DNA from: Pelagibius sp037652055 | GTDB taxonomy: Bacteria > Pseudomonadota > Alphaproteobacteria > Kiloniellales > Kiloniellaceae | Assembly: GCF_037652055.1 (NCBI RefSeq) | Contig: NZ_JBBKAH010000006.1 | Span: 95,158-159,157 of the forward strand | Direction of reading: 5' to 3' | DNA: 64,000 nt | In this document: positions 1 through 8,087 of the stretch, piece by piece | Layout of the letters: each line of letters starts with the position of its first letter | How positions within the stretch are numbered: position 1 is the stretch's first letter | Program-made: the position numbers and the translations under genes | Notes under the pieces: generated by a model | The model's input: the letters and a program-made list of their open reading frames with translations, nothing else | What the model was told of the DNA's origin: nothing | The model's database searches: none

Positions 1-223
1 AAATGAGCTCGGCAGGGGGAAAGGACGGCGGGGATGAATCGGCAGTGCATGGCGATATCATAGAATCATTGGCCGGCCAACTTAACCGGGCAATTTGGGC
101 GGCCTGCCGCAAGGGGTGCGGCAGACCGGCGGCGCGTGCCATTGACTTGCCCGGCGGCGCGCGCCCATGTTGGGCGGCAGAGCGTCCGGTAGAGGCGCCG
201 AAAGAAGGGCCGTGGAGAGCATC

Positions 224-1393
224 TTGAACCGATCCGTTCACTGGTCCGCTGGGCGGACCACGCGCAGGCGTCGCCCGGCCTGGCCGGGCCTCCTGGTCTG
301 TGTCCTCGCCGGCCTCGCCGCGCTGGCCGAAGGGAGCGCCTGGGCCCAGCAGACGCCCGCCCCGGTGCACGTCGATGCCGTGCGCAGCGAGCCCCTGACC
401 CAGACCGTGCCGGTGATCGGCCGTCTGGTGGCGCAGCAGGCCGGCCTCGTCGCCGCACGGGTCAGCGGGCCGATCCTGGAGTTCCGCGTTCAGGTCGGCG
501 ACCGCATCAGCGCCGGCGACGTCATCGCCGTGCTCGATGACTCCACCATGAAGGCGGAGCGCGATCTGGCGGCCGCCGGCCTCGCCCTGGCGCGCGCCGA
601 ACTGGACACGCGCAAGGCCGAGATCGCCCTCTCACGGCAGGAGCTGCAACGCATCGAAGGCCTGAAGAAGTCCGCCGCCTTCAGCCAGGCGCGCTTCGAC
701 GACGTGCGTCAGCAGGTCGTCATCGCCGAGGCCGGGGCGCGGGAGGCCGAAGCCTCGGTGACTTCCGCCCGCGCCCTCCTGCGCCTCGCCGAGATCAACC
801 TCGACTATACGCAGATCAAGGCGCCCTACGACGGCGTCATCTCGCGCCGCCTCAGCGAAACGGGGGCCTATGTCAGCGAAGGCGACGCGTTGGTCAATAT
901 GATCGCCGACCACAGCCTGGAGGTGGAGGCCGACGTGCCGTCCAACCGCCTGCCCGGCCTTACCCCCGGCACCGTGCTGGACGGCAGGCTCGATGACGGC
1001 ATCACCTTCAAGGCCACGGTGCGCGCGATCATCCCCGACGAAAACCCCCTGACGCGCACGCGCGCCGTGCGCTTCACGCCCGACTTCGGCGCCGCGGCCG
1101 CCGGCATCGCCGGCCTGCTGGCCAACGAGCAGTCGGCCACGCTGCAGGTGCCGCTCGGCGCGCCGCGCGAGGTTGTCTCGGTGCACAAGGACGCCGTCAT
1201 CCAGCGCTCAGGCGACACCATCGTTTTCATCGTCGCCGACGGGATCGCGGATTCGCGCAAGGTCATCGTCGGGGAGGCGGTCGGCAACCGCTTCGAAGTG
1301 GTCGAGGGCCTCGCCGCCGGCGACCTTGTCGTCGTGCGCGGCAACGAGCGCCTGCGCCCCGGCATTCCGGTGAAGGTCGAGGAAGGCTCCTAG
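224..1393 (+). CDS. RND/HlyD-type periplasmic adaptor (membrane fusion) protein
   Basis: Periplasmic adaptor of a tripartite efflux pump, linking an inner-membrane transporter to an outer-membrane channel. The protein (about 389 residues) has an Arg-rich N terminus, a hydrophobic signal segment ending AWA-QQ, a biotinyl-lipoyl half-motif (ISAGDVIAVLDD), a long Ala/Glu-rich coiled-coil hairpin, the second lipoyl half (IKAPYDGVISRR), and beta-barrel and membrane-proximal domains ending GDLVVVRGNERLRPG. I chose the TTG at 224 because GGAG lies 6 bases upstream and the signal peptide follows at once; in-frame ATG 167 and GTG 212 are alternatives. No RND pump gene follows: the next gene is on the other strand, so the partner is either upstream of the window or elsewhere. 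The family is clear; the substrate is unknown. Confidence 0.85.
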   Translation: MNRSVHWSAGRTTRRRRPAWPGLLVCVLAGLAALAEGSAWAQQTPAPVHVDAVRSEPLTQTVPVIGRLVAQQAGLVAARVSGPILEFRVQVGDRISAGDVIAVLDDSTMKAERDLAAAGLALARAELDTRKAEIALSRQELQRIEGLKKSAAFSQARFDDVRQQVVIAEAGAREAEASVTSARALLRLAEINLDYTQIKAPYDGVISRRLSETGAYVSEGDALVNMIADHSLEVEADVPSNRLPGLTPGTVLDGRLDDGITFKATVRAIIPDENPLTRTRAVRFTPDFGAAAAGIAGLLANEQSATLQVPLGAPREVVSVHKDAVIQRSGDTIVFIVADGIADSRKVIVGEAVGNRFEVVEGLAAGDLVVVRGNERLRPGIPVKVEEGS

Positions 1394-1408
1394 AACGATA
1401 GGCGGCGC

Positions 1409-1636
1409 TCACCCGGCCTTGCGGATACGGAAGACGAAGACCCCGCCATCCTCGCGCCACTCCACCAGCTCGTCGCCGGTGGTTTCGCAGAACGATTGGA
1501 AATCCTTAACGGCGCCCGGATCGGTTGCCTTGATCTCAAGAAGATCGCCGGCAGCCACGCCCTTCATCGCCTTGCGCGCGCGCAGCACGGGCAAGGGGCA
1601 CTTCAGGCCAGTTGCATCCAATACAGTGGTCGTCAT
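1409..1636 (-). CDS. tusA: TusA-family sulfurtransferase
   Basis: Small (75 residues) SirA/TusA-fold protein that carries persulfide sulfur on one cysteine. The signature L-K-C-P-L-P-V is present with the active Cys at residue 13, and the length matches the family. In enterobacteria TusA relays sulfur for tRNA 2-thiouridine; in other bacteria homologues serve sulfur oxidation or other sulfur relays. It is divergent from an ArsR-family regulator starting at 1786, with 149 bases between the starts, which suggests regulation by that protein. Its 3' end is convergent with the adaptor gene, 15 bases apart. Which sulfur pathway it serves cannot be told from the window. Confidence 0.85.
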   Translation of the reverse strand: MTTTVLDATGLKCPLPVLRARKAMKGVAAGDLLEIKATDPGAVKDFQSFCETTGDELVEWREDGGVFVFRIRKAG

Positions 1637-1785
1637 CGGCTCTCCGGGGCTCCCTCAGGCTTCCTGCTTCCAACGCTGCCCGCCGGCGGGCAGCTCTCAG
1701 GGACTGCAGGCCCATAGATATCGTCTGGCGCAAAAAAGATCGAGGGGGCCTTGACCATCACTGTTCGCGAACAAGTATCACCTCC

Positions 1786-2178
1786 ATGCCATATGGTCCT
1801 CTATTGCTGACAGCGGGAAGAGCCAGCCGGTTGCTGAAGGCGATGGGCAACGAGCGGCGTCTGGCCATCCTCTGCTACCTCTCGGAACGTGAGCATTCGG
1901 TGACCGAACTGTGCAAGCTGGTGGGCCTCAGCCAGTCGGCACTGTCCCAACACCTGGCCAAGCTGCGCCGCGACAACCTGGTGAAGACCCGCCGCTCGGC
2001 GCAGACCGTTTACTACTCGGTCGCCAGTACCGACGTTGCCCCCATCCTGCGCGCGCTGCGCGACCTATTCGCGCAGAACGCCGGCAGCCTGCCGGCGGCG
2101 ATGGACGGCACCCGTGAGCGCCCCTGCGGGGCAGCATCGGCTGATGAGCGCGCTTTCTGGCGCAAGTCCGAGATTTAG
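1786..2178 (+). CDS. ArsR-family winged-helix transcriptional regulator
   Basis: Homodimeric winged-helix repressor of the ArsR/SmtB fold (130 residues). The central part is typical: MGNERRLAILCYLSE, then a helix-turn-helix (VTELCKLVGLSQSALSQHLAKLRR) and the beta-wing (TRRSAQTVYYSVAS). Cysteines occur in LCYL, in ELCKLV and near the C terminus (RPCGAA). Some ArsR proteins (SqrR/BigR type) sense persulfides through cysteine pairs, so a sulfur-sensing role next to the divergent tusA is possible, but I cannot show that these cysteines are the sensing ones. The ATG at 1786 was chosen because it starts just before the conserved domain; the frame is open further upstream to 1612. Confidence 0.85.
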   Translation: MPYGPLLLTAGRASRLLKAMGNERRLAILCYLSEREHSVTELCKLVGLSQSALSQHLAKLRRDNLVKTRRSAQTVYYSVASTDVAPILRALRDLFAQNAGSLPAAMDGTRERPCGAASADERAFWRKSEI

Positions 2179-2237
2179 GGCCTACCCCCTTTACTGATCA
2201 ACCTGCACGGAATCTGCGCGCGCAGGCTGTAAGCACG

Positions 2238-2260
2238 ATGATCAGTTCTCCTCTGATCAT
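2238..2260. promoter_or_regulatory. Inverted repeat upstream of XRE gene, candidate operator
   Basis: Perfect 8-bp arms ATGATCAG and CTGATCAT separated by 7 bases, about 125 bases before the XRE-regulator start at 2383. A third CTGATCA lies at 2194-2200. The symmetric arms fit a dimeric HTH protein, and autoregulation by the downstream XRE gene is the simplest idea. Only the symmetry is observed. Confidence 0.4.
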
Positions 2261-2382
2261 TTCGCGCGCTTGATCGGCCTGGCGGCTTTGCGCTAAGCCT
2301 GGGCTCTGATTCAACTTCTCCGCTATGTCGAGTTCCTACCCATCGCCGCTGGGTCGAACAACAATAACCAAAGAGATCCAGA

Positions 2383-2838
2383 GTGACCGAAAAACCCAGT
2401 GAACCTCTTGCTTCCCCGGATCCCATCGACATCTGCATCGGATCGCGCCTGCGCCTGCGCCGCCTGGCCATGGGCTTCAGCCAGGAAACCCTGGCGCGCG
2501 CGCTCGGCATCACTTTCCAGCAGATCCAGAAGTACGAGCGCGGCACCAACCGCATCTTCGCCAGCCGCCTGTTTCATCTGGCGCGGGTGCTGCGCGTACC
2601 AGTGGCCTACTTCTACCAGGGACTGACGCCGCAGGGCGAAGCGTCCAACCCCGCAGACGTGCGCAGCGAGGCCGGAGCCGCCGCCGAGGAGGGCATGCAG
2701 GATCTGCTCGGCAAGAGCGATACATTGAAGCTCATCCAGGCCTACAACCGGATCAACGACCCCAGCGTCCGGCGCCAGATTTACGCCCTGGTGCGGACGG
2801 TCGGCGATCAGGATGCCACGGCGGAATCGCTTCACTAG
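2383..2838 (+). CDS. XRE-family HTH regulator, PraR/PhrR-like
   Basis: Cytoplasmic DNA-binding regulator of 151 residues with an N-terminal XRE helix-turn-helix (residues about 19-75): RLRLRRLAMGFSQETLARAL, then GITFQQIQKYERGTNRI. The C-terminal part is poorly conserved, ending in a short helical segment (LIQAYNRINDPSVRRQIYALV). The start is GTG. A paralogue of the same architecture lies at 24934-25383, upstream of the quorum-sensing genes. The FQQIQKYERG signature is typical of alphaproteobacterial regulators such as PraR/PhrR. Targets are unknown. Confidence 0.85.
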   Translation: MTEKPSEPLASPDPIDICIGSRLRLRRLAMGFSQETLARALGITFQQIQKYERGTNRIFASRLFHLARVLRVPVAYFYQGLTPQGEASNPADVRSEAGAAAEEGMQDLLGKSDTLKLIQAYNRINDPSVRRQIYALVRTVGDQDATAESLH

Positions 2839-2949
2839 CGCTGTGTCCGGCCGGCCGATCCGGGGCAATCGCCGCTGGACGCCGGCGGGTCCGGGCCGCT
2901 AAATGCTCTCGCACGCCGCCGCCTCGGCGGCACAGCGGTAGAGAAAGCC

Positions 2950-3531
2950 ATGATCCGACGAGTGCCAGGCGAGGACGCGCGCGCGGCTGCAAGCGGTCTT
3001 GCGGCGCCCATCGCGCACCGCCGGCCCGCCGCCCGCCTCGCCCTGGCCTTAGCGGTGGCCCTGCCGGCCGGTTCCGCTGGCGCCCAGGACGCCGCCGTCT
3101 TCACCCCCACCTACGCCGCTTCCCCGGGATCGCCCTACAGCGATGTCTACGCGCGGACCTTCGGCACCACGGGGCGCCCCGATGCCGCGGCGGGCCAGGC
3201 CGAGCCGCCGCCCCTCGAAACCGCCGCGCCGCCGGCCTCGGCGCTGGAGGCCGCGCCGGCATTCGTCCCGACCGGCGTCCCGGCAGGCGTCCCGGCCGTC
3301 GTTTACGTGATCGAAGGCAGCCGGCTGCTGACCTACCGGGCGTCGGACTACGCCGGCGGCGGCGCAGCCGTCGACCAGGCGCCGCTGCCGCCGGCGGAAA
3401 CCGCCTATATCGGCGGCGCGCCCGAGGTGCGGGTACCGACCATCGCCGACAGGCTCTACAGCCGATCGGCACCAGCCGGTCCGGCCGTCGAGACCGGCGA
3501 CCCGATCCCGCTGTTGCCGCCGGCCGACTGA
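2950..3531 (+). CDS. Secreted Ala/Pro-rich protein of unknown function
   Basis: I do not recognise this protein (193 residues). It has an N-terminal positively charged stretch, a hydrophobic signal segment (LALALAVALPAG) and a likely signal-peptidase site at AGA-QD, so it is probably periplasmic or exported. The mature part is rich in Ala, Pro and Gly with few charges (PPPLETAAPPASALEAAPAF, GVPAGVPAVVYVIEGSRLL) and looks largely disordered. It stands between the XRE regulator and queA on the same strand. Coding is supported by the signal peptide and uninterrupted reading, but no family is evident. Confidence 0.6.
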   Translation: MIRRVPGEDARAAASGLAAPIAHRRPAARLALALAVALPAGSAGAQDAAVFTPTYAASPGSPYSDVYARTFGTTGRPDAAAGQAEPPPLETAAPPASALEAAPAFVPTGVPAGVPAVVYVIEGSRLLTYRASDYAGGGAAVDQAPLPPAETAYIGGAPEVRVPTIADRLYSRSAPAGPAVETGDPIPLLPPAD

Positions 3532-3602
3532 CGGGCGCCGCCAGACCTAAAGGCCATGAGGCGGCTTGGCCTGCCGCCGGCGCGGTGGTAGAGCCTGCCC
3601 CC

Positions 3603-4706
3603 ATGCAAACCCCAATGGGACCCTCCAAGCAGCCGCCCATGCGAACTGGCGACTTCGATTTCGACCTCCCGCGCGATCTCATCGCCCAGCGCCCCGTCGA
3701 GCCGCGCGACCGGGCCCGCCTGCTGCATGTCGGCGAAGGCCTGGCCGACTGCCGCGTCGGCGACCTGCCGGACCTGCTGCGGCCGGGCGACCTGCTGGTC
3801 AGCAACGACACCAAGGTGATTCCGGCGCGCCTGGCCGGCCGGCGCGGCACCGCCGGTGTCGAGGTCACCCTGCACCAGGCCGTGGATGACCCCACCCGCC
3901 GAGGAGCGACATGGAAGGCTTTCGCCAAGCCGGCGCGTAAGCTGAACCCCGGCGACGAGATCGCCTTCGCGACCGATGCCGACGGCCCGTTCATCGCCAC
4001 GGTGACCGGCAAGGGCGACGCCGGCGAGGTGACGCTCGCCTTCAACCGGCGTGACGACGCCCTGCTGGCGGCTTTGGAGGCGCACGGCATCATGCCGCTG
4101 CCGCCCTACATCCAGCGCGACAAGACCGGCGACCCGCGCGACCGCCACGACTACCAGACCGTCTTCGCCCGCCGCGAGGGCGCCGTGGCCGCGCCGACCG
4201 CCGGCCTGCACTTCACGCCAGCGCTGCTGCAGCGCTTGGAGGAACGCGGCGTCAAGCGCGTCACCGTCACCCTGCATGTCGGCGCCGGCACCTTCCTGCC
4301 GGTGAAGACCGAGGACGTCGGGGCGCACGCCATGCACAGCGAATGGGGCGAGATCGGTGCCGAGGCCGCCGCGGCGGTGAACGCCACGCGTGCCGCCGGC
4401 GGGCGCGTGGTGGCCGTCGGCACCACCTCGCTGCGCCTCCTGGAGAGCGTCGCCGCGGCGGACGGCAGCATCGCGTCGTTCACCGGCGAGACCCGCCTCT
4501 TCATCCTGCCCGGCTACCGCTTCAAGTGCGTCGATCTGCTGATGACCAATTTTCACCTGCCGCGCTCGACCCTCTTCATGCTGGTCTGCGCCTTCGCCGG
4601 CAAGGCCCGCATGGAAGCGGCCTACGCCCATGCCATCGCTGAGCGCTACCGCTTCTATTCCTATGGCGACGCCTGCCTGCTGGAGCCGGAGACGGATCGT
4701 GCGTGA
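3603..4706 (+). CDS. queA: S-adenosylmethionine:tRNA ribosyltransferase-isomerase
   Basis: Transfers and isomerises the ribosyl part of AdoMet onto 7-aminomethyl-7-deazaguanine in tRNA, giving epoxyqueuosine. Family blocks are clear: FDLPRDLIAQRPVEPRDRARLL near the N terminus, VSNDTKVIPARLAGRR, the PTAGLHFT segment, HVGAGTFLPVK and the C-terminal NFHLPRSTLFMLVCAFAG. Of the in-frame starts 3585 (GTG), 3603 and 3639 (ATG), the 3639 site (MRTGDFDFDLP) aligns best with known QueA N termini; no start has a strong ribosome-binding site. The stop overlaps the tgt start, so the two genes are translationally coupled. Confidence 0.95.
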   Translation: MQTPMGPSKQPPMRTGDFDFDLPRDLIAQRPVEPRDRARLLHVGEGLADCRVGDLPDLLRPGDLLVSNDTKVIPARLAGRRGTAGVEVTLHQAVDDPTRRGATWKAFAKPARKLNPGDEIAFATDADGPFIATVTGKGDAGEVTLAFNRRDDALLAALEAHGIMPLPPYIQRDKTGDPRDRHDYQTVFARREGAVAAPTAGLHFTPALLQRLEERGVKRVTVTLHVGAGTFLPVKTEDVGAHAMHSEWGEIGAEAAAAVNATRAAGGRVVAVGTTSLRLLESVAAADGSIASFTGETRLFILPGYRFKCVDLLMTNFHLPRSTLFMLVCAFAGKARMEAAYAHAIAERYRFYSYGDACLLEPETDRA

Positions 4707-5832
4707 TTTCGGACTCGGGTACGAACTGCTGGCTAGCGACGGCGCGGCGCGGCGCGGACGCCTGACCACCGCGCACGGCATCGTCAACACGCCGGCCTTC
4801 ATGACCGTCGGTACCGCCGGTACGGTGAAGGGCCTGACGGTGGAGCAGGTGAAGCAATCCGGTGCCGAGATCATCCTCGGCAACACCTATCACCTGATGC
4901 TGCGCCCTGGCGCCGAGCGCGTCGCCGCGCTGGGCGGCCTGCACAGGTTCATGAACTGGCAGGGGCCGATCCTGACGGACTCCGGCGGCTTTCAGGTCAT
5001 GTCCCTGGAAGAGCTGCGCAAGATCACCGAGGACGGCGTCACCTTCCGCTCCCACCTGGACGGTACGCCGCACAACCTCACGCCCGAGCGCGCCATGCGG
5101 ATCCAGGAACTGCTCGACGCCGACATCACGATGGTGCTGGACGAATGCACGCCTTTCCCGGCGACCGAGACGGTCGCCGAGGAGTCAATGGAGCGCTCCA
5201 TGCGCTGGGCGGCGCGCTGCAAGGAAGCCTTCACCCGGCGGCCGGGCTATGGCCTGTTCGGCATCGTGCAGGGCAGCGTCTATCCCGCGCTGCGTCGCCG
5301 CTCGGCAGAGGCCTTGAAGGCCATCGGCTTCGACGGCTATGCGGTCGGCGGCCTCGCCGTCGGCGAGGGCCAGCAGGCGATGTTCGAGACTCTCGACGCC
5401 ACAGTGCCCCATCTGCCGAGGAACCGCCCTCGCTACCTGATGGGCGTCGGCAAGCCGGCTGACATCGTCGGCGCGGTGCAGCGCGGTATCGACATGTTCG
5501 ACTGCGTGCTGCCGACACGCAGCGGGCGCACCGGCCAGGCCTTCACGCGCCGGGCGGTGTTGAACCTGATGAACGCGCGCCACCGCGATGATCCGCGCCC
5601 GCTGGATCCCGATTGCCCCTGCCCGACCTGCGCCGACTACAGCCGCGCCTACATGCATCACCTCTTCAAGGCCAAGGAGATGCTTGGTCCGATCCTGCTG
5701 ACGCGTCACAATCTGCACTACTATCAGCAGATCATGGCCGGTCTGCGCGCGGCCATCGAAGGCGGCCGCTTGGAGGATTTCGTTGCCGATTTCGAGCGAC
5801 AGCAAGCGGAAGGCGACATCGCCCCCCTCTAG
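4699..5832 (+). CDS. tgt: tRNA-guanine transglycosylase
   Basis: Exchanges guanine-34 of GUN anticodons for preQ1, the step before QueA. Visible motifs are DSGGFQVMSL (substrate pocket), the aspartate nucleophile region GIDMFDCVLPTRSGRTGQAF, GGLAVGE, and the C-terminal zinc site CPCPTCADYSRAYMHH. The GTG at 4699 was chosen: it overlaps the queA stop by 8 bases and reads directly into the conserved VRDFGLGYELLA N terminus. The 377-residue length is normal. It is the second gene of the queA-tgt-queG operon. Confidence 0.95.
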   Translation: MRDFGLGYELLASDGAARRGRLTTAHGIVNTPAFMTVGTAGTVKGLTVEQVKQSGAEIILGNTYHLMLRPGAERVAALGGLHRFMNWQGPILTDSGGFQVMSLEELRKITEDGVTFRSHLDGTPHNLTPERAMRIQELLDADITMVLDECTPFPATETVAEESMERSMRWAARCKEAFTRRPGYGLFGIVQGSVYPALRRRSAEALKAIGFDGYAVGGLAVGEGQQAMFETLDATVPHLPRNRPRYLMGVGKPADIVGAVQRGIDMFDCVLPTRSGRTGQAFTRRAVLNLMNARHRDDPRPLDPDCPCPTCADYSRAYMHHLFKAKEMLGPILLTRHNLHYYQQIMAGLRAAIEGGRLEDFVADFERQQAEGDIAPL

Positions 5833-7000
5833 CGATATCAAGGCCGCGATCCGTGCCCGGGCGCTGGAAATTGGCTTTGACGCGGTCGGATTCGCGCGTG
5901 CCGAGGTGGCGCCGGCCGCGCGCGCCGAGTTCCGTGCCTTCCTGGCCGAAGGCTGCCACGGCGATATGGACTGGCTGGCCGCCCATGCCGACCGGCGCGC
6001 CGACCCGCAGACCCTGTGGCCCGAGGCACGGACGGTCATCGTGCTGGGCCAGAACTACGGTCCCGCGGCCGATCCCATGGGGCTGCTCGATCGGCATGAC
6101 CGCGCAACGGTTTCCGTTTACGCGCGCAACGCCGACTACCACGATCTCATCAAGAAGCGCCTCAAGGCCCTGGCGCGCTGGCTGCACGAGGGTCACGGCG
6201 CCAAGGTAAAGGTCTTCGTCGATACCGCGCCGGTGATGGAAAAGCCCCTCGCCCAGGCCGCCGGGCTCGGCTGGCAGGGCAAGCACTCCAACCTGGTGTC
6301 CCAAGCGCTCGGCTCCTGGCTGTTCCTCGGCGAGGTCTTCACCGACCTCGAACTCGCGCCCGATGCGGCGGAGGAGGATCACTGCGGCTCCTGCCGGCGC
6401 TGCCTCGACGTCTGCCCGACAAAGGCCTTCATCGGCCCCTACAAGCTCGACGCGCGGCGCTGCATCTCCTACTTGACCATCGAGCACAAGGGGCACATCG
6501 CGCGCGAATTCCGCGCCGCCATGGGCAATCGCATCTACGGCTGCGACGACTGTCTCGCCGTCTGCCCGTGGAACAAGTTCGCCCAGCGCACGACGGAGCC
6601 GAATTTCCTGCCACGCGCCGAGCTGACCGCGCCGCGCCTGGCCGACCTCGCCCAACTCGACGACGCGGGCTTCCGCCGCGTCTTCGCCGGGTCTCCGATC
6701 AAGCGCATCGGCCGCGACCGCTTCGTCCGCAACGTCCTTATCGCCATCGGCAACAGTGCCGAACCACACCTGGTGCCGCGCGCCGAGACTCTGCTGGACG
6801 ACGCCTCGCCGCTGGTGCGCGCCATGGCGGTCTGGGCGCTGGGGCGATTGTTGCCGGCCGATAGCCTTCTGGCACTGCAGCAGCACCATGGGGTCGAGGA
6901 AAGCGATCCCGAGGTGCAGGCAGAATGGCGCCGGTGTAGTGCCGCTCGGGGCAGATCAGGGCCGGATGAACTTGCCGAAGGCGACCCCCCGGCCCCGTGA
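5783..7000 (+). CDS. queG: Epoxyqueuosine reductase
   Basis: Cobalamin- and Fe-S-dependent enzyme that reduces epoxyqueuosine to queuosine in tRNA, the last step of the pathway. Two ferredoxin-type [4Fe-4S] motifs are visible (CGSCRRCLDVCP and CDDCLAVCPWN), preceded by the QueG signature GWQGKHSNL; the C-terminal part is helical HEAT-like (LVRAMAVWALGRLLP). The TTG start at 5783 has GGAGG 6 bases upstream and overlaps the end of tgt by 50 bases, indicating coupling. The 405-residue length is typical. With queA and tgt, the last three steps of queuosine formation sit together; preQ1 synthesis genes are not in the window. Confidence 0.95.
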   Translation: MPISSDSKRKATSPPSSDIKAAIRARALEIGFDAVGFARAEVAPAARAEFRAFLAEGCHGDMDWLAAHADRRADPQTLWPEARTVIVLGQNYGPAADPMGLLDRHDRATVSVYARNADYHDLIKKRLKALARWLHEGHGAKVKVFVDTAPVMEKPLAQAAGLGWQGKHSNLVSQALGSWLFLGEVFTDLELAPDAAEEDHCGSCRRCLDVCPTKAFIGPYKLDARRCISYLTIEHKGHIAREFRAAMGNRIYGCDDCLAVCPWNKFAQRTTEPNFLPRAELTAPRLADLAQLDDAGFRRVFAGSPIKRIGRDRFVRNVLIAIGNSAEPHLVPRAETLLDDASPLVRAMAVWALGRLLPADSLLALQQHHGVEESDPEVQAEWRRCSAARGRSGPDELAEGDPPAP

Positions 7001-7054
7001 TTCAACTGTGTTTTTGCATCACAGATTGAGGTGCGGCCTGGAGGGGCCATTGTC

Positions 7055-7963
7055 TCACGACCCTCTCCCCTGGACCGCCGTGCCGGCCTCCGCCCGCAGC
7101 CACCGGCAAAAGGTTTTAGCAGCGGCGGTGAGGTCGCGCCCGGACGGATAGTTCAGGTAGTAGCGGCTTCCGGTATCCACGGCACAGTCGAAAGGCTCCA
7201 CCAGGCTGCCGACGGCGAGATCCTCCTGCGCGAGCGCGCGGAAGAAAAGCGCAACGCCATGGCCGTCCAGCGCCGCCCGCCGCAGCGCGCTGGAATCGTC
7301 CAGGCGCGTTGCATCGGGCTCGCCTACGAGCGCCACGCCGGCGGCGGCGAACCACGCGGACCAGTCCTCCACCTGGAACTCATAGAACAGGCGATGCCGC
7401 AGCAGGTCGTCGGGCCGCCGCAGGTCGCCGTAGCGCTGCAGATAAACCGGCGAACAGAGCGGTGTCAGCGCGCCGTCGAGCACCGGCTCCGCCGTGACGC
7501 CCGGCCAATGTCCCTCGCCCCAGTTGATGCCGAGGTCGATCAGGTCATGCCGGTAGTCCGGCGGCTGATAGGCGTGATGCAGGCGCAGATCGATCATCGG
7601 ATGCTGTTGGACGAAACGCATGATGCGGGGTGTCAGCCAGCACGCGGAGAAATAGGGGGCCACGCTGACCGTTACGATGGTCTTGGCCGGGCGCGACGAC
7701 ACCGCCGCGACTGCGCCGGCGATACCGTCGAAGCCTTCGTGGAGGGCGGTGGCGAGCCGGTGGCCCGCCTGCGTCAACTCGTTGTGACGGGCCCGCCGCT
7801 CAACCAGGCGCACTCGAAGGTCCCGCTCCAGGAGGGCCACCTGACGGCTGACGGCGGCCTGGGTGACGCCGAGTTCCTCGGCCGCACGGGTAAAGCTCAG
7901 CGTTCTTGCCACCGCTTCGAAAGCCCGCAGAGCGGCAAAAGGAGGCAGGAGCGCCCGTGCCAT
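7055..7963 (-). CDS. LysR-family transcriptional regulator (GcvA-like)
   Basis: LysR-type regulator of 302 residues: an N-terminal winged HTH (FAALRAFEAVARTLSFTRAA, then LGVTQAAVSRQVALLERDL) and a periplasmic-binding-like effector domain (VTVSVAPYFSACWLTPRIMRF). The HTH wording resembles the GcvA/AmpR subgroup. It is divergent from the ornithine-cyclodeaminase-family gene at 8088, and a symmetric site lies between the two starts, so that gene is its probable target. The effector is unknown. Confidence 0.9.
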   Translation of the reverse strand: MARALLPPFAALRAFEAVARTLSFTRAAEELGVTQAAVSRQVALLERDLRVRLVERRARHNELTQAGHRLATALHEGFDGIAGAVAAVSSRPAKTIVTVSVAPYFSACWLTPRIMRFVQQHPMIDLRLHHAYQPPDYRHDLIDLGINWGEGHWPGVTAEPVLDGALTPLCSPVYLQRYGDLRRPDDLLRHRLFYEFQVEDWSAWFAAAGVALVGEPDATRLDDSSALRRAALDGHGVALFFRALAQEDLAVGSLVEPFDCAVDTGSRYYLNYPSGRDLTAAAKTFCRWLRAEAGTAVQGRGS

Positions 7964-7973
7964 TCCATTACTT

Positions 7974-7990
7974 CAGATAATGAGTATCTG
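7974..7990. promoter_or_regulatory. Candidate LysR operator
   Basis: Perfect dyad CAGATA-N5-TATCTG, 10 bases upstream of the lysR start and about 97 bases from the divergent gene. It fits the T-N11-A dyads that LysR-type proteins bind, and its position suits autorepression. Seen as sequence symmetry only. Confidence 0.45.
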
Positions 7991-8087
7991 CACCAGAGTC
8001 ATTTGCGGCGGCCTGTGGGTCAAACGCAAAATGCCTGCAGCAGGCGGAATACAGCCGCAAAAAACGTTACCTTGAAGGAAGAGCGTG

